DNA of 32,552 bases from Candidatus Staskawiczbacteria bacterium (GTDB taxonomy: Bacteria > Patescibacteriota > Minisyncoccia > Minisyncoccales > Staskawiczbacteraceae), in assembly GCA_016866675.1 (NCBI GenBank), contig VGLO01000003.1:1-32552 (forward strand). The letters run 5' to 3'. Both the position numbers and the translations under genes were made by a program. This document shows, piece after piece, positions 1 to 8,127 of the stretch. The first letter of the stretch is position 1, and every line of letters begins with the position of its first letter. The notes beneath the pieces are model-generated. The model was not told the origin of the DNA and ran no database searches. It worked only from the letters and a program-made list of their open reading frames with translations.

Positions 1-1
1 A

Positions 2-358
2 TCCGATTTAGCCGTAAAAAAAATAACAGCACAAAATAAAAAGGCAGATTTATTAGTTATTCACGATGACATTGATTTGCCTCTAGGAAAAATTAAAGTT
101 GTAAAAAACAGAGGTTCAGCTGGCCACAAAGGCGTAGAATCAATTATTAAGGCTGTGGGAAATAAAAATTTGGCAAGAATAAGAGTTGGTATTGCTCCCT
201 TAAAAGGAAAAGCAAAAGCTCCTGAAAATTTTGTTATTAAAAAATTTTCAGAAGAAGAACAAAAAATAATTAACAAAACGGTTAAAAAAATATCGGATGC
301 CCTTGAATTATATATGGAAGAAGGCTTGGAAAAAGTTATGAATGAATACAATAAATAA
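2..358 (+). CDS. pth: Peptidyl-tRNA hydrolase, 5' end outside window
   Basis: Frame is open from base 2: SDLAVKKITAQNKKADLLVIHDDIDLPLGKIKVVKNRGSAGHKGVESII; HDDIDLPLGK and GSAGHKG are Pth family motifs. Confidence 0.9.
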   Translation, partial: SDLAVKKITAQNKKADLLVIHDDIDLPLGKIKVVKNRGSAGHKGVESIIKAVGNKNLARIRVGIAPLKGKAKAPENFVIKKFSEEEQKIINKTVKKISDALELYMEEGLEKVMNEYNK

Positions 359-2291
359 GATAAATCAGTTATTAGTAGTTTCAATCACCCCCTATTTTTT
401 AGAAAAGGAGGTTTTTTGGTTTCAGGCAAATTTAGAAGAAATTTTAAAGTCAGCTAAAACACAACAATTTTTCCAAGACAATACGGTTTTTTTAAAAACT
501 GGTTTAACTTATAATATTTCTGAATTACTAAGAAAGTTTGATGAGCTAGGATACGAAAGAGTGTTTTCTGTGCAAGACCCCGGAGAATTTTCTCAAAGAG
601 GAGGTGTAATTGATATATTCCCAATAAATATGTTGCAAGCCGTGCAATTGGATTTTTTGGGAAATAAAGTTGAGAATATTTCTCTTCTTAATATAAAAAT
701 TAATAACGAAAAAAAGTCAAAAGATGTTTTACTTAAAAGGTTAAAATCTCAAGAACTATTTTCTGATTTAAAAAATATTGAAGTCGGGAACTATTTAGTG
801 CACTTGGATCATGGAGTCGGAAAGTTTACTGGAAAAGAAGAGTTAAATAACCAAGATTACTATGTCTTAGAATATGCAAAGGGAGACAAATTATTTGTGC
901 CCGTTGGCTTAGAAAGAAAACTCTCAAATTATGTTGGCTTTTCTGACCCAATTGTTTCAAGGCTAGGATCTGAATTATGGCAAAAAACAAAAAGAAAAGT
1001 GAAAGAAGATGTTGAAAAATTAGCCAAAGATCTTTTAGATCTTTACTCAAAGAAAGAAATCACCATAAAAAAACCTTACGAAACTGATTTGAGCATGCAA
1101 AAGGATCTTGAACAAAGCTTTCCTTTCCAAGAGACTCCCGACCAACTACAAGCCATTGAAGATATAAAAAAAGATCTTCAGCAAGAAAAACCAATGGACA
1201 GGATTGTTTGCGGAGACGTAGGATTTGGTAAAACAGAAATTGCAATTAGAGCCTCTTTTTTGGCTTCATTAAACGGCTATCAAACTGCCATAATATGCCC
1301 TACGACAATTCTAGCTAACCAACATTACAATAACTTTAAAAAGCGTCTTGAAAATTTTCCCGTAAAAGTGGCTATTATTTCAAGACTGAGCACTAAAAAA
1401 GAACAGCGCGAAATTTTAAGACAAATTTCAGAAGGAAAAATTGATATTTTAATTGGGACTCATAGAATCTTATCTTCTGATGTTGAATTTAAAAAATTAC
1501 AGCTTTTGGTTATTGATGATGAACAAAGGTTTGGTGTAAAACAAAAAGAAAAGCTAAGACAAAAAAATCCGGCTTTAGATATTTTGAGTTTATCGGCCAC
1601 TCCAATTCCAAGAACAATTTATTTAGCTCTCTCTTCTTTTAAAAATATTAGTTTAATGCAAACTCCCCCGCAAGGCAGAAGCGCCATTGAAACTCATATT
1701 CTGCCATACAATGAAAATAAAATTAAAGAAGCTATTGAATCTGAATTAAAACGAGAAGGGCAAGTTTACTTTTTGCACAACAGAGTACAAACAATTGAAA
1801 CAACAAAAAAAGATTTGCAAAAACTTTTACCCGAGTCCAAAATTGCTACAATTCACGGAAGAATGAATGAAAAACAAATAGTAAGCATAATGAAGGACTT
1901 TGCAGAAAAGAAAAATAATATTTTAGTAGCTACTACTATTATTGAAAGTGGAATTGATTTAGCAAATGTAAATACCATTATAGTAGAAGATGCCTCTAGA
2001 CTAGGTCTTTCTCAGGCTTATCAAATACGTGGGCGTGTAGGCAGGTCTCATATTAAAAGTTTTGCTTATTTGTTTTACCCAAAGAAAATACCTCCTTTGG
2101 CTAAAGAAAGATTAAAAGCACTAGAGCAAGCAAAAGAACTGGGTGCAGGATATCAAATTGCTCTGCGCGACATGGAAATAAGAGGAGCTGGAAACATTTT
2201 AGGTAAAGAACAATCTGGCTCAATTAATAAAATAGGATTAAATCTCTATTGCCAAATGCTAGCTGATGCAGTTGAGAAAATGCGATCATAA
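342..2291 (+). CDS. mfd: Short Mfd-like (transcription-repair coupling factor) translocase
   Basis: RGGVIDIFP, RID/CarD-like LVHLDHGVGKFTG, Walker A GDVGFGKTEIA, DDEQRFG, SATPIPRT, QIRGRVGRS. 649 aa; most of the N-terminal UvrB-like module and the C-terminal TRCF domain are missing. Confidence 0.88.
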   Translation: MNTINKINQLLVVSITPYFLEKEVFWFQANLEEILKSAKTQQFFQDNTVFLKTGLTYNISELLRKFDELGYERVFSVQDPGEFSQRGGVIDIFPINMLQAVQLDFLGNKVENISLLNIKINNEKKSKDVLLKRLKSQELFSDLKNIEVGNYLVHLDHGVGKFTGKEELNNQDYYVLEYAKGDKLFVPVGLERKLSNYVGFSDPIVSRLGSELWQKTKRKVKEDVEKLAKDLLDLYSKKEITIKKPYETDLSMQKDLEQSFPFQETPDQLQAIEDIKKDLQQEKPMDRIVCGDVGFGKTEIAIRASFLASLNGYQTAIICPTTILANQHYNNFKKRLENFPVKVAIISRLSTKKEQREILRQISEGKIDILIGTHRILSSDVEFKKLQLLVIDDEQRFGVKQKEKLRQKNPALDILSLSATPIPRTIYLALSSFKNISLMQTPPQGRSAIETHILPYNENKIKEAIESELKREGQVYFLHNRVQTIETTKKDLQKLLPESKIATIHGRMNEKQIVSIMKDFAEKKNNILVATTIIESGIDLANVNTIIVEDASRLGLSQAYQIRGRVGRSHIKSFAYLFYPKKIPPLAKERLKALEQAKELGAGYQIALRDMEIRGAGNILGKEQSGSINKIGLNLYCQMLADAVEKMRS

Positions 2292-2312
2292 TAAATATGG
2301 TATAGTTTACAA

Positions 2313-3176
2313 ATGAAAGATATTAAAATTGTAAAAATTGAGAGTGAAAGTTATCCAGAATCTCTGAAAAAAATATCTGATGCGCCAAAAGTTTTATATT
2401 ATAAGGGAATCCTGCCAAGTAAAGATGAAAAAATAATAGCAGTTGTTGGCACAAGACGACCCTCGCCCTACGGACAACAGGCAACTATTCAAATTGCAGG
2501 AGAATTGACTAATGAAAATATTACCATTATTTCTGGTATGGCACCCGGTATTGATACATTTGCCCACAAAATTTGCGTTGAGAAACAAAAAAGAACAATT
2601 GCTGTACTAGGCACAGGACTAGATGAAAAAAGTATTTACCCACAACAAAATTTAGAATTATCAAGAAAAATTATTGAAACTGGTGGATGCTTAATTTCAG
2701 AACTCAAAGAAGGTACACATGGCTCAAAATTTACTTTCCCTAGAAGGAATCGTATAGTTTCTGCTTTGTCAGCGGGAGTATTGGTGGTTGAGGCAAAAGA
2801 AAAGTCTGGGTCATTAATTACTGCTAACTATGCAAAAAAACAGAATAAAAAATTGTTTGCGATTCCAGGTCCAATATTTTCTTTAAATTCAGCAGGACCA
2901 AACAGACTTATTAAAGAAGGTGCAAAAATAGTACAAGGCCCAAAAGATATATTAAATGAGTTAAATCTGGTACAATCAAAAAAACAAAAAGAAATATTTG
3001 GAGAAACTAGTGAGGAAAATTTAATTTTGAAAGCATTGAAAGAAGAGGCATTGTATATTGATAAGATAATAGAGAAAACAAACTTGGGGGCTTCGACCGT
3101 CGCCACCTCGCTTGCCTTATTGGAGATATCAGGTAAGATACGGCACTTAGGAGGCAACACATATTCATTAAATTAA
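2313..3176 (+). CDS. dprA: DNA processing protein DprA/Smf
   Basis: VVGTRRPSPYG, ISGMAPGIDTFAH, AVLGTGLD..YP, FPRRNRIVSALS, plus winged-helix-like C-terminus. Confidence 0.95.
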   Translation: MKDIKIVKIESESYPESLKKISDAPKVLYYKGILPSKDEKIIAVVGTRRPSPYGQQATIQIAGELTNENITIISGMAPGIDTFAHKICVEKQKRTIAVLGTGLDEKSIYPQQNLELSRKIIETGGCLISELKEGTHGSKFTFPRRNRIVSALSAGVLVVEAKEKSGSLITANYAKKQNKKLFAIPGPIFSLNSAGPNRLIKEGAKIVQGPKDILNELNLVQSKKQKEIFGETSEENLILKALKEEALYIDKIIEKTNLGASTVATSLALLEISGKIRHLGGNTYSLN

Positions 3177-3183
3177 AAAATAA

Positions 3184-5256
3184 ATGGAATTAGTAATAGT
3201 TGAGTCGCCAACAAAGGCAAAAACAATTCAAAAGTTTTTAGGCAAAAAGTATAAAATTTTGTCGTCTTTTGGACACGTTCGAGATTTGCCAAAGTCAGAG
3301 CTTGGTGTTGATGTTGAAAAAGATTTTGAGCCAAAGTATATAATTCCAACAAAGGCTAGAAAAAATGTGACATTACTAAAAAAGGAAGCTGCAAAAGCAG
3401 ATGAAGTCATATTGGCTACCGACGAAGACCGTGAAGGAGAAGCAATTTCGTGGCATTTGGAAGAGGCTTTAAAGCTAAAAAATCCAAAAAGAATTGTTTT
3501 TCACGAAATTACAGAAGATGCTATTAAAGAGGCTTTAGAAAACCCAAGAAAAATTGATAAAAGATTGGTTGATGCCCAACAAGCAAGAAGAATTTTAGAC
3601 AGAATTGTCGGATACAAGTTATCTCCTTTTTTGTGGAAAAAAATATCTAGAGGACTTTCTGCTGGAAGAGTTCAATCAATTGCGGTACGACTTGTGGTTG
3701 AAAAAGAAAGGGAAATTGAAAAATTCAAACCAGTTGAGTACTGGAGCGTTGAAGCTATATTAAATAAGTCTGGAATTGATTTTTCTGCATTTCTTTCAAA
3801 GGTTAACGGAAAATCAATTGATAAATTAGAAATAAAAAATAAAGAAGAGGCTAATAAAATTCTGAATGAATTAAAAGGTTCAGAGTATAAAGTTGAGAGT
3901 GTAGAAAAAAAAGAAACCAAAAGAAACCCCCTATCACCTTTTACTACAAGTACATTACAGCAAACTTCAGCAAACAAACTTGGATATTCTTCAAAATACA
4001 CAATGTCTTTGGCTCAAAAACTTTATGAAGAAGGACATATTACGTATCACAGAACAGACTCGCTAAATCTTTCTCAACTATCTCTTAATTCAGCTCAAAA
4101 ATTTATAGAAGAATCATTTGGAAAAAATTATTATAACTTCAGAAAATTTAAAGCAAAAAGCGGAGCTCAAGAAGCTCATGAAGCAATTAGACCAACTTTT
4201 GCCAATAAAACACCTGAATCTCTAAAGGGAGAATTAGATGGCCCAAAATATAAACTTTACACATTAATATGGCAAAGATTTATAGCTTGTCAGATGAGTC
4301 CTGCCCTATTTGATTCTACTTCAGTTGATATTTTGGCAAATCAATATACATTTTCAGCAAATGGCCAAGTCTTAAAATTTGATGGTTTTTTAAAAGTTTA
4401 TCCAATGAAATTTTCAGAGAATGATATGCCAAAATTGGAAGAAAAGGAATTACTAAGTTTGGTAAAGATAGATCCGTTGCAACATTTTACAGAGCCACCA
4501 GCTAGATACAACGAAGCCTCATTAATTAAGGCTTTAGAAAAACATGGCATTGGAAGACCATCGACTTATGCTCCAACGCTATCTACAGTACAAGAAAGAA
4601 ACTATATTTCAAAAAACGAGCAAAAAAGATTCATTCCTTCAGAAATGGGTATTATGGTAAACGATATGTTGGTTGAAAACTTCCCTCAAATAGTAGATAT
4701 TGATTTTACAGCCAAAATGGAAAAAGAACTAGATGAAATAGCTGAAGGAAAGGACACATGGAAAAAAACTATTAAAGACTTTTATGAGCCGTTCTCAAAA
4801 AATTTACAGGAAAAATATGATGATGTTAAAAAAGAAAATACAGACATAAAAACTGATAAAGTTTGCCCTAAATGCTCAAAGCCCATGGTAGAAAAATTGG
4901 GTAGATTTGGTAGATTTTACGCTTGTACTGGATTTCCAGATTGCAAACATACAGAGTCATTAGTTAAAGACGGCCCGGGAAACCAAATAATAAAACTAGA
5001 TATTATTTGCCCTAAATGTAAACAGGGCAATATGGTTGCCAAAAAAACTAAAAGAGGGAAAATTTTCTATGGGTGCGATAAATACCCTGCATGCGACATG
5101 GCAACATGGGATAAACCCATAAACGAATTCTGTCCAACGTGCAACTCAATCTTAGTAGAAAATAAAAAGGGGCAAGTTAAGTGCTCCAATAAGGAGTGTA
5201 ATCATAAGAGAGAACAGTCTAATGCAGACTCAAATTCAAAAGCTAATAAAGAGTAG
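3184..5256 (+). CDS. topA: DNA topoisomerase I (type IA) with C-terminal Cys4 zinc ribbons
   Basis: VIVESPTKAKTIQKFLG, DEDREGEAISWH, YHRTDS, GIGRPSTYAPTLSTV; CxxC clusters near the C-terminus. Confidence 0.97.
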   Translation: MELVIVESPTKAKTIQKFLGKKYKILSSFGHVRDLPKSELGVDVEKDFEPKYIIPTKARKNVTLLKKEAAKADEVILATDEDREGEAISWHLEEALKLKNPKRIVFHEITEDAIKEALENPRKIDKRLVDAQQARRILDRIVGYKLSPFLWKKISRGLSAGRVQSIAVRLVVEKEREIEKFKPVEYWSVEAILNKSGIDFSAFLSKVNGKSIDKLEIKNKEEANKILNELKGSEYKVESVEKKETKRNPLSPFTTSTLQQTSANKLGYSSKYTMSLAQKLYEEGHITYHRTDSLNLSQLSLNSAQKFIEESFGKNYYNFRKFKAKSGAQEAHEAIRPTFANKTPESLKGELDGPKYKLYTLIWQRFIACQMSPALFDSTSVDILANQYTFSANGQVLKFDGFLKVYPMKFSENDMPKLEEKELLSLVKIDPLQHFTEPPARYNEASLIKALEKHGIGRPSTYAPTLSTVQERNYISKNEQKRFIPSEMGIMVNDMLVENFPQIVDIDFTAKMEKELDEIAEGKDTWKKTIKDFYEPFSKNLQEKYDDVKKENTDIKTDKVCPKCSKPMVEKLGRFGRFYACTGFPDCKHTESLVKDGPGNQIIKLDIICPKCKQGNMVAKKTKRGKIFYGCDKYPACDMATWDKPINEFCPTCNSILVENKKGQVKCSNKECNHKREQSNADSNSKANKE

Positions 5257-6952
5257 TAAAAATTCCGATAAAGTAAGAGAGGCTTTTGAATTTGCAAAAG
5301 AGATTTACAAAGACAGGAAATGGCTTTCTGGAAAAGACTTATACATTGACCATGTATTGAGAATGGCAATTACTCTAAAAGAGCTGGGCATTGATGAGAC
5401 GACTATCATGGCCAGTTTTTTGTATGGCGTAGCTGACACATCCTTATTTTCTCCTCAAGAAATAAATACAGAAGAAATTGAAAAAAAGTTTGGCAAAGAA
5501 GTAGCTTATCTTGTGAAAAAATCCTCCGACCTTAATAAAACTTACTACTCCTTTAACATTAGCCGTGGCAAGTACGACAAATTTGGAAAAGAAAAAATGG
5601 AAAACATTAAGAATATGTTTTTTGCTATGGCCAAAGATTTGAGAGTTGTTCTTCTTAAGATAGCCTCAAGGCTTGATGGTTTAAAAAGAATAGAATTTAT
5701 TTCAGATGAAACCAGAAGGCTTTACTCTATAGAAACTCTTTACATATTTGTGCCTATTGCCAATCGGCTAGGACTAGGAGAGATAAAAACCCAATTAGAA
5801 GACTTAGCCTTTGCCAATATTTACCCAGAAGATTTTAAGTGGATAGAAGAAAATATCAAAGAAAAGTACGAGGAGCGTAAAAAGTACTTGGAGAATTTTA
5901 TGCCAAAGCTAAGAAAGCTCTTAAAAAAAGAAGGGATATCTTTTCTAGATATTGGATATAGAGCTAAATCATACTGGAGCACATACCAAAAACTTCAACG
6001 CCACCAAATGGATTTTGAAAAGATATACGACTTGGTTGCCTTAAGAATAGTTGTTAAAGATATATTTTCTTGTTATAAACTGCTTGGCATTATTCATAAA
6101 AACTTTCAGCCAATGTCAGGGCAAATACAAGACTATATTGCAAAGCCCAAAGAAAACGGCTACAAATCACTCCACACAACTGTTTTTCTTGATGAAAATG
6201 AAATTTCTGAAATACAAATTAAAACAGATCAGATGCATAAAGATGCAGAACACGGAATTTGTGCTCACTGGGCATACAAGGAAAAAATAAACCTTCATAA
6301 AGAAGAAGAAAATTTAAAATTTGCGAAGGAGCTTCCTGAATTTTGGAAAAGTTTTAAAATTGATTTTTTCGACAATAAAGTTTTCACTTTTACTCCAAAA
6401 GGAGATGTAATTGTTTTACCAAAAGGGTCAACCTCTGTTGATTTTGCTTATGCAATACATTCTGAAGTTGGAAATCATTGCGAAGGAGCAAAAATAGATG
6501 GAAAAATTATCCCCCTATCTCGCCCATTAAGCAATGGAGATATTGTTGAAATAATTACCAGCAAGAAGAAACAACCGTCTTTAGATTGGTTAAAATTTGT
6601 AAAAACCAGCTTTGCAAAGTCTCATATCAATAAAATTATTTCTGCTACATTTTCACCAATTTTTTCTGTGCCAACTTTTATCGGAAAAAAAATCATTGGC
6701 ATTGTTAAAAAACCTCATAAAGAAGTAAAACCACAAAAAAAGTTAAAAACTACTGAAGTCTATATTGGCAAGCAAAAAGGCATATCATATAGCTTGGCAA
6801 AATGCTGTCTTCCAAAAGCCGGAGATAATATAAATGCTTACATAGGAAAATCTGGATCAGCTGTTTTACATAGCACTTCATGTAAAAATTTTAAAGAAGT
6901 ATCTAAAAAATTTCCCGAAAAAATAGTTGGTGCCACTTGGCATGAGAGCTAA
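5222..6952 (+). CDS. RelA/SpoT homolog: degenerate HD domain, ppGpp synthetase domain, TGS domain, short Cys-containing C-terminus
   Basis: Synthetase motifs YDLVALRIVV, DYIAKPKENGYKSLHT, EIQIKTDQMHKDAEHGICAHWAYK; TGS VFTFTPKGDVIVLPKGSTSVDFAYAIHSEVG. HD metal-binding residues are replaced. Confidence 0.93.
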   Translation: MQTQIQKLIKSSKNSDKVREAFEFAKEIYKDRKWLSGKDLYIDHVLRMAITLKELGIDETTIMASFLYGVADTSLFSPQEINTEEIEKKFGKEVAYLVKKSSDLNKTYYSFNISRGKYDKFGKEKMENIKNMFFAMAKDLRVVLLKIASRLDGLKRIEFISDETRRLYSIETLYIFVPIANRLGLGEIKTQLEDLAFANIYPEDFKWIEENIKEKYEERKKYLENFMPKLRKLLKKEGISFLDIGYRAKSYWSTYQKLQRHQMDFEKIYDLVALRIVVKDIFSCYKLLGIIHKNFQPMSGQIQDYIAKPKENGYKSLHTTVFLDENEISEIQIKTDQMHKDAEHGICAHWAYKEKINLHKEEENLKFAKELPEFWKSFKIDFFDNKVFTFTPKGDVIVLPKGSTSVDFAYAIHSEVGNHCEGAKIDGKIIPLSRPLSNGDIVEIITSKKKQPSLDWLKFVKTSFAKSHINKIISATFSPIFSVPTFIGKKIIGIVKKPHKEVKPQKKLKTTEVYIGKQKGISYSLAKCCLPKAGDNINAYIGKSGSAVLHSTSCKNFKEVSKKFPEKIVGATWHES

Positions 6953-6966
6953 AATGTGGTAAATTA
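6938..6966 (+). promoter_or_regulatory. Putative sigma70-type promoter upstream of the GIY-YIG/tRNA-Leu unit
   Basis: TTGGCA, 17 nt, TAAATT with an upstream TGG (extended -10-like). Confidence 0.45.
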
Positions 6967-6990
6967 TTGTATTGAAACATGTAATATAAA

Positions 6991-7037
6991 CCTGCCCGGG
7001 TGGCGGACCTGCCTGCCGGCAGGCAGGATTGGCAGAC
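6991..7037 (+). pseudogene. Second copy of the tRNA-Leu 5' end, interrupted by a 20-bp palindrome
   Basis: CCTGCCCGGGTGGCGGA + palindrome + ATTGGCAGAC; the flanks match 7289-7315 at the start of the intact tRNA-Leu. Confidence 0.85.
7008..7027. repeat. 20-bp perfect palindrome CCTGCCTGCCGGCAGGCAGG
   Basis: Sequence equals its own reverse complement; absent from the intact tRNA copy at the same position. Confidence 0.9.
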
Positions 7038-7045
7038 CCATAATT

Positions 7046-7285
7046 ATGAACTATTATGTTTATGCCCTAAAAAGCATTAGTAGAAACTATATTTATGTAG
7101 GAATAACTAATAATTTAGAAAGAAGGATTAGACAGCATAAAAATGGAAAAGAAGCTACAACTAATCCATATCGCCCATTTGAAATAATTTTAACAGAAAC
7201 CTATAATACGAGATTAGAAGCCAGACAAAGAGAAAAGAAGTTAAAATCTGGTTACGGAAAAGAATATTTAAAAAAACTTGTATAG
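7046..7285 (+). CDS. Small GIY-YIG nuclease domain protein (79 aa)
   Basis: YVYALKS...YIYVGITNNLERRIRQHKNG...EARQREKKLKSGYGKEYL. Start placed at MNYYVYALKS; upstream part of the listed ORF is tRNA copy plus repeat. Confidence 0.9.
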   Translation: MNYYVYALKSISRNYIYVGITNNLERRIRQHKNGKEATTNPYRPFEIILTETYNTRLEARQREKKLKSGYGKEYLKKLV

Positions 7286-7291
7286 AATCCT

Positions 7292-7378
7292 GCCCGGGTG
7301 GCGGAATTGGCAGACGCACGGGACTCAAAATCCCGCGATCGCAAGGTCATGTGGGTTCAACTCCCACCCCGGGCACCA
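7292..7378 (+). tRNA. tRNA-Leu, anticodon CAA, with encoded CCA
   Basis: Acceptor GCCCGGG/CCCGGGC, anticodon stem CGGGA-CTCAAAA-TCCCG, long variable arm GATC-gcaa-GGTC, T arm GTGGGTTCAACTCCCAC, 3' ACCA. Confidence 0.95.
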
Positions 7379-7403
7379 GAATAGAACTTAACACAAGAAA
7401 ATA

Positions 7404-7440
7404 AAAAAAGCTCCGAGCAAAATCGGAGCTTTTTGGTTTT
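7404..7440. terminator. Bidirectional intrinsic terminator between convergent units
   Basis: AAAAAGCTCCGA-gcaaaa-TCGGAGCTTTTT, with a T tract on each strand. Confidence 0.85.
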
Positions 7441-8060
7441 CAAACAATGAATTCGGTCAGCTTTTCATAGACCGCCCCATTGTCATCAGCTTTGTAGACA
7501 CAAATCTTTTGAAGCGGAAATGACAAATCAATAGGCGGTGTTTCTGGATTAATTTCCGGTACTTTACCTTCTTGGTAGCGAGTTAAAGTCACATGTGGAC
7601 GAAATAATTTATGTGCCAAATCATATCCGGTTTCCTTGGCGTTATTCTGTTGCGCCTCAGTATAGGGTGTAAAGTACCCCTCTTCATAGGGCTGGCCCGG
7701 ATTGATTCTATATTCCTTAAGCTCACTGATCAGCTTTTCATGAAGTGCGACAAATGGAGTTGATTTTTCGTAGGATACCTCAAAATATCGCCCTTTGGTC
7801 ATAAAGTAACCTGTGTGCTTGCACAAGAAAGATTTAGCTCCCTCCATTAAGCCACCAACTGATTTTAAGATATTGGGTATTTGGTCATTAGAAAAACGAG
7901 CCATATAGACTGTCATATGAGGAAACTTTGTTTCCCCATCCAAAACAAACATTGTGCCATCTGACTTAAGTGACTGGCTGATATTTACACACTCAACCCC
8001 TACTTGATCAGAGGGTATGACACAAATATTGATGATTGTAGAATTATCCGGTTTATTCAT
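7440..8060 (-). CDS. 2H phosphoesterase superfamily protein (2'-5' RNA ligase/LigT-like)
   Basis: Two HxT motifs: FPHMTVYMARF and FRPHVTLTRY. Confidence 0.7.
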   Translation of the reverse strand: MNKPDNSTIINICVIPSDQVGVECVNISQSLKSDGTMFVLDGETKFPHMTVYMARFSNDQIPNILKSVGGLMEGAKSFLCKHTGYFMTKGRYFEVSYEKSTPFVALHEKLISELKEYRINPGQPYEEGYFTPYTEAQQNNAKETGYDLAHKLFRPHVTLTRYQEGKVPEINPETPPIDLSFPLQKICVYKADDNGAVYEKLTEFIV

Positions 8061-8127
8061 TGCAATAACCTTTCTTAAAATAAGTGGTAAGAACTAGACA
8101 ATAATTTACCACATTTTTTGAATAGAA

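Noticed and set aside
61-384. Many shadow ORFs antisense to clear housekeeping genes
   Set aside because: They overlap well-supported CDSs in the opposite strand or other frames and have no recognisable motifs.
6956-7045. N-terminal extension of the GIY-YIG ORF
   Set aside because: It reads through the tRNA copy and palindrome (GWRTCLPAGRIGRP), not protein-like sequence.
7292-7378. Intron or damage in the downstream tRNA-Leu
   Set aside because: All arms pair and CCA is encoded; only the upstream copy is broken.
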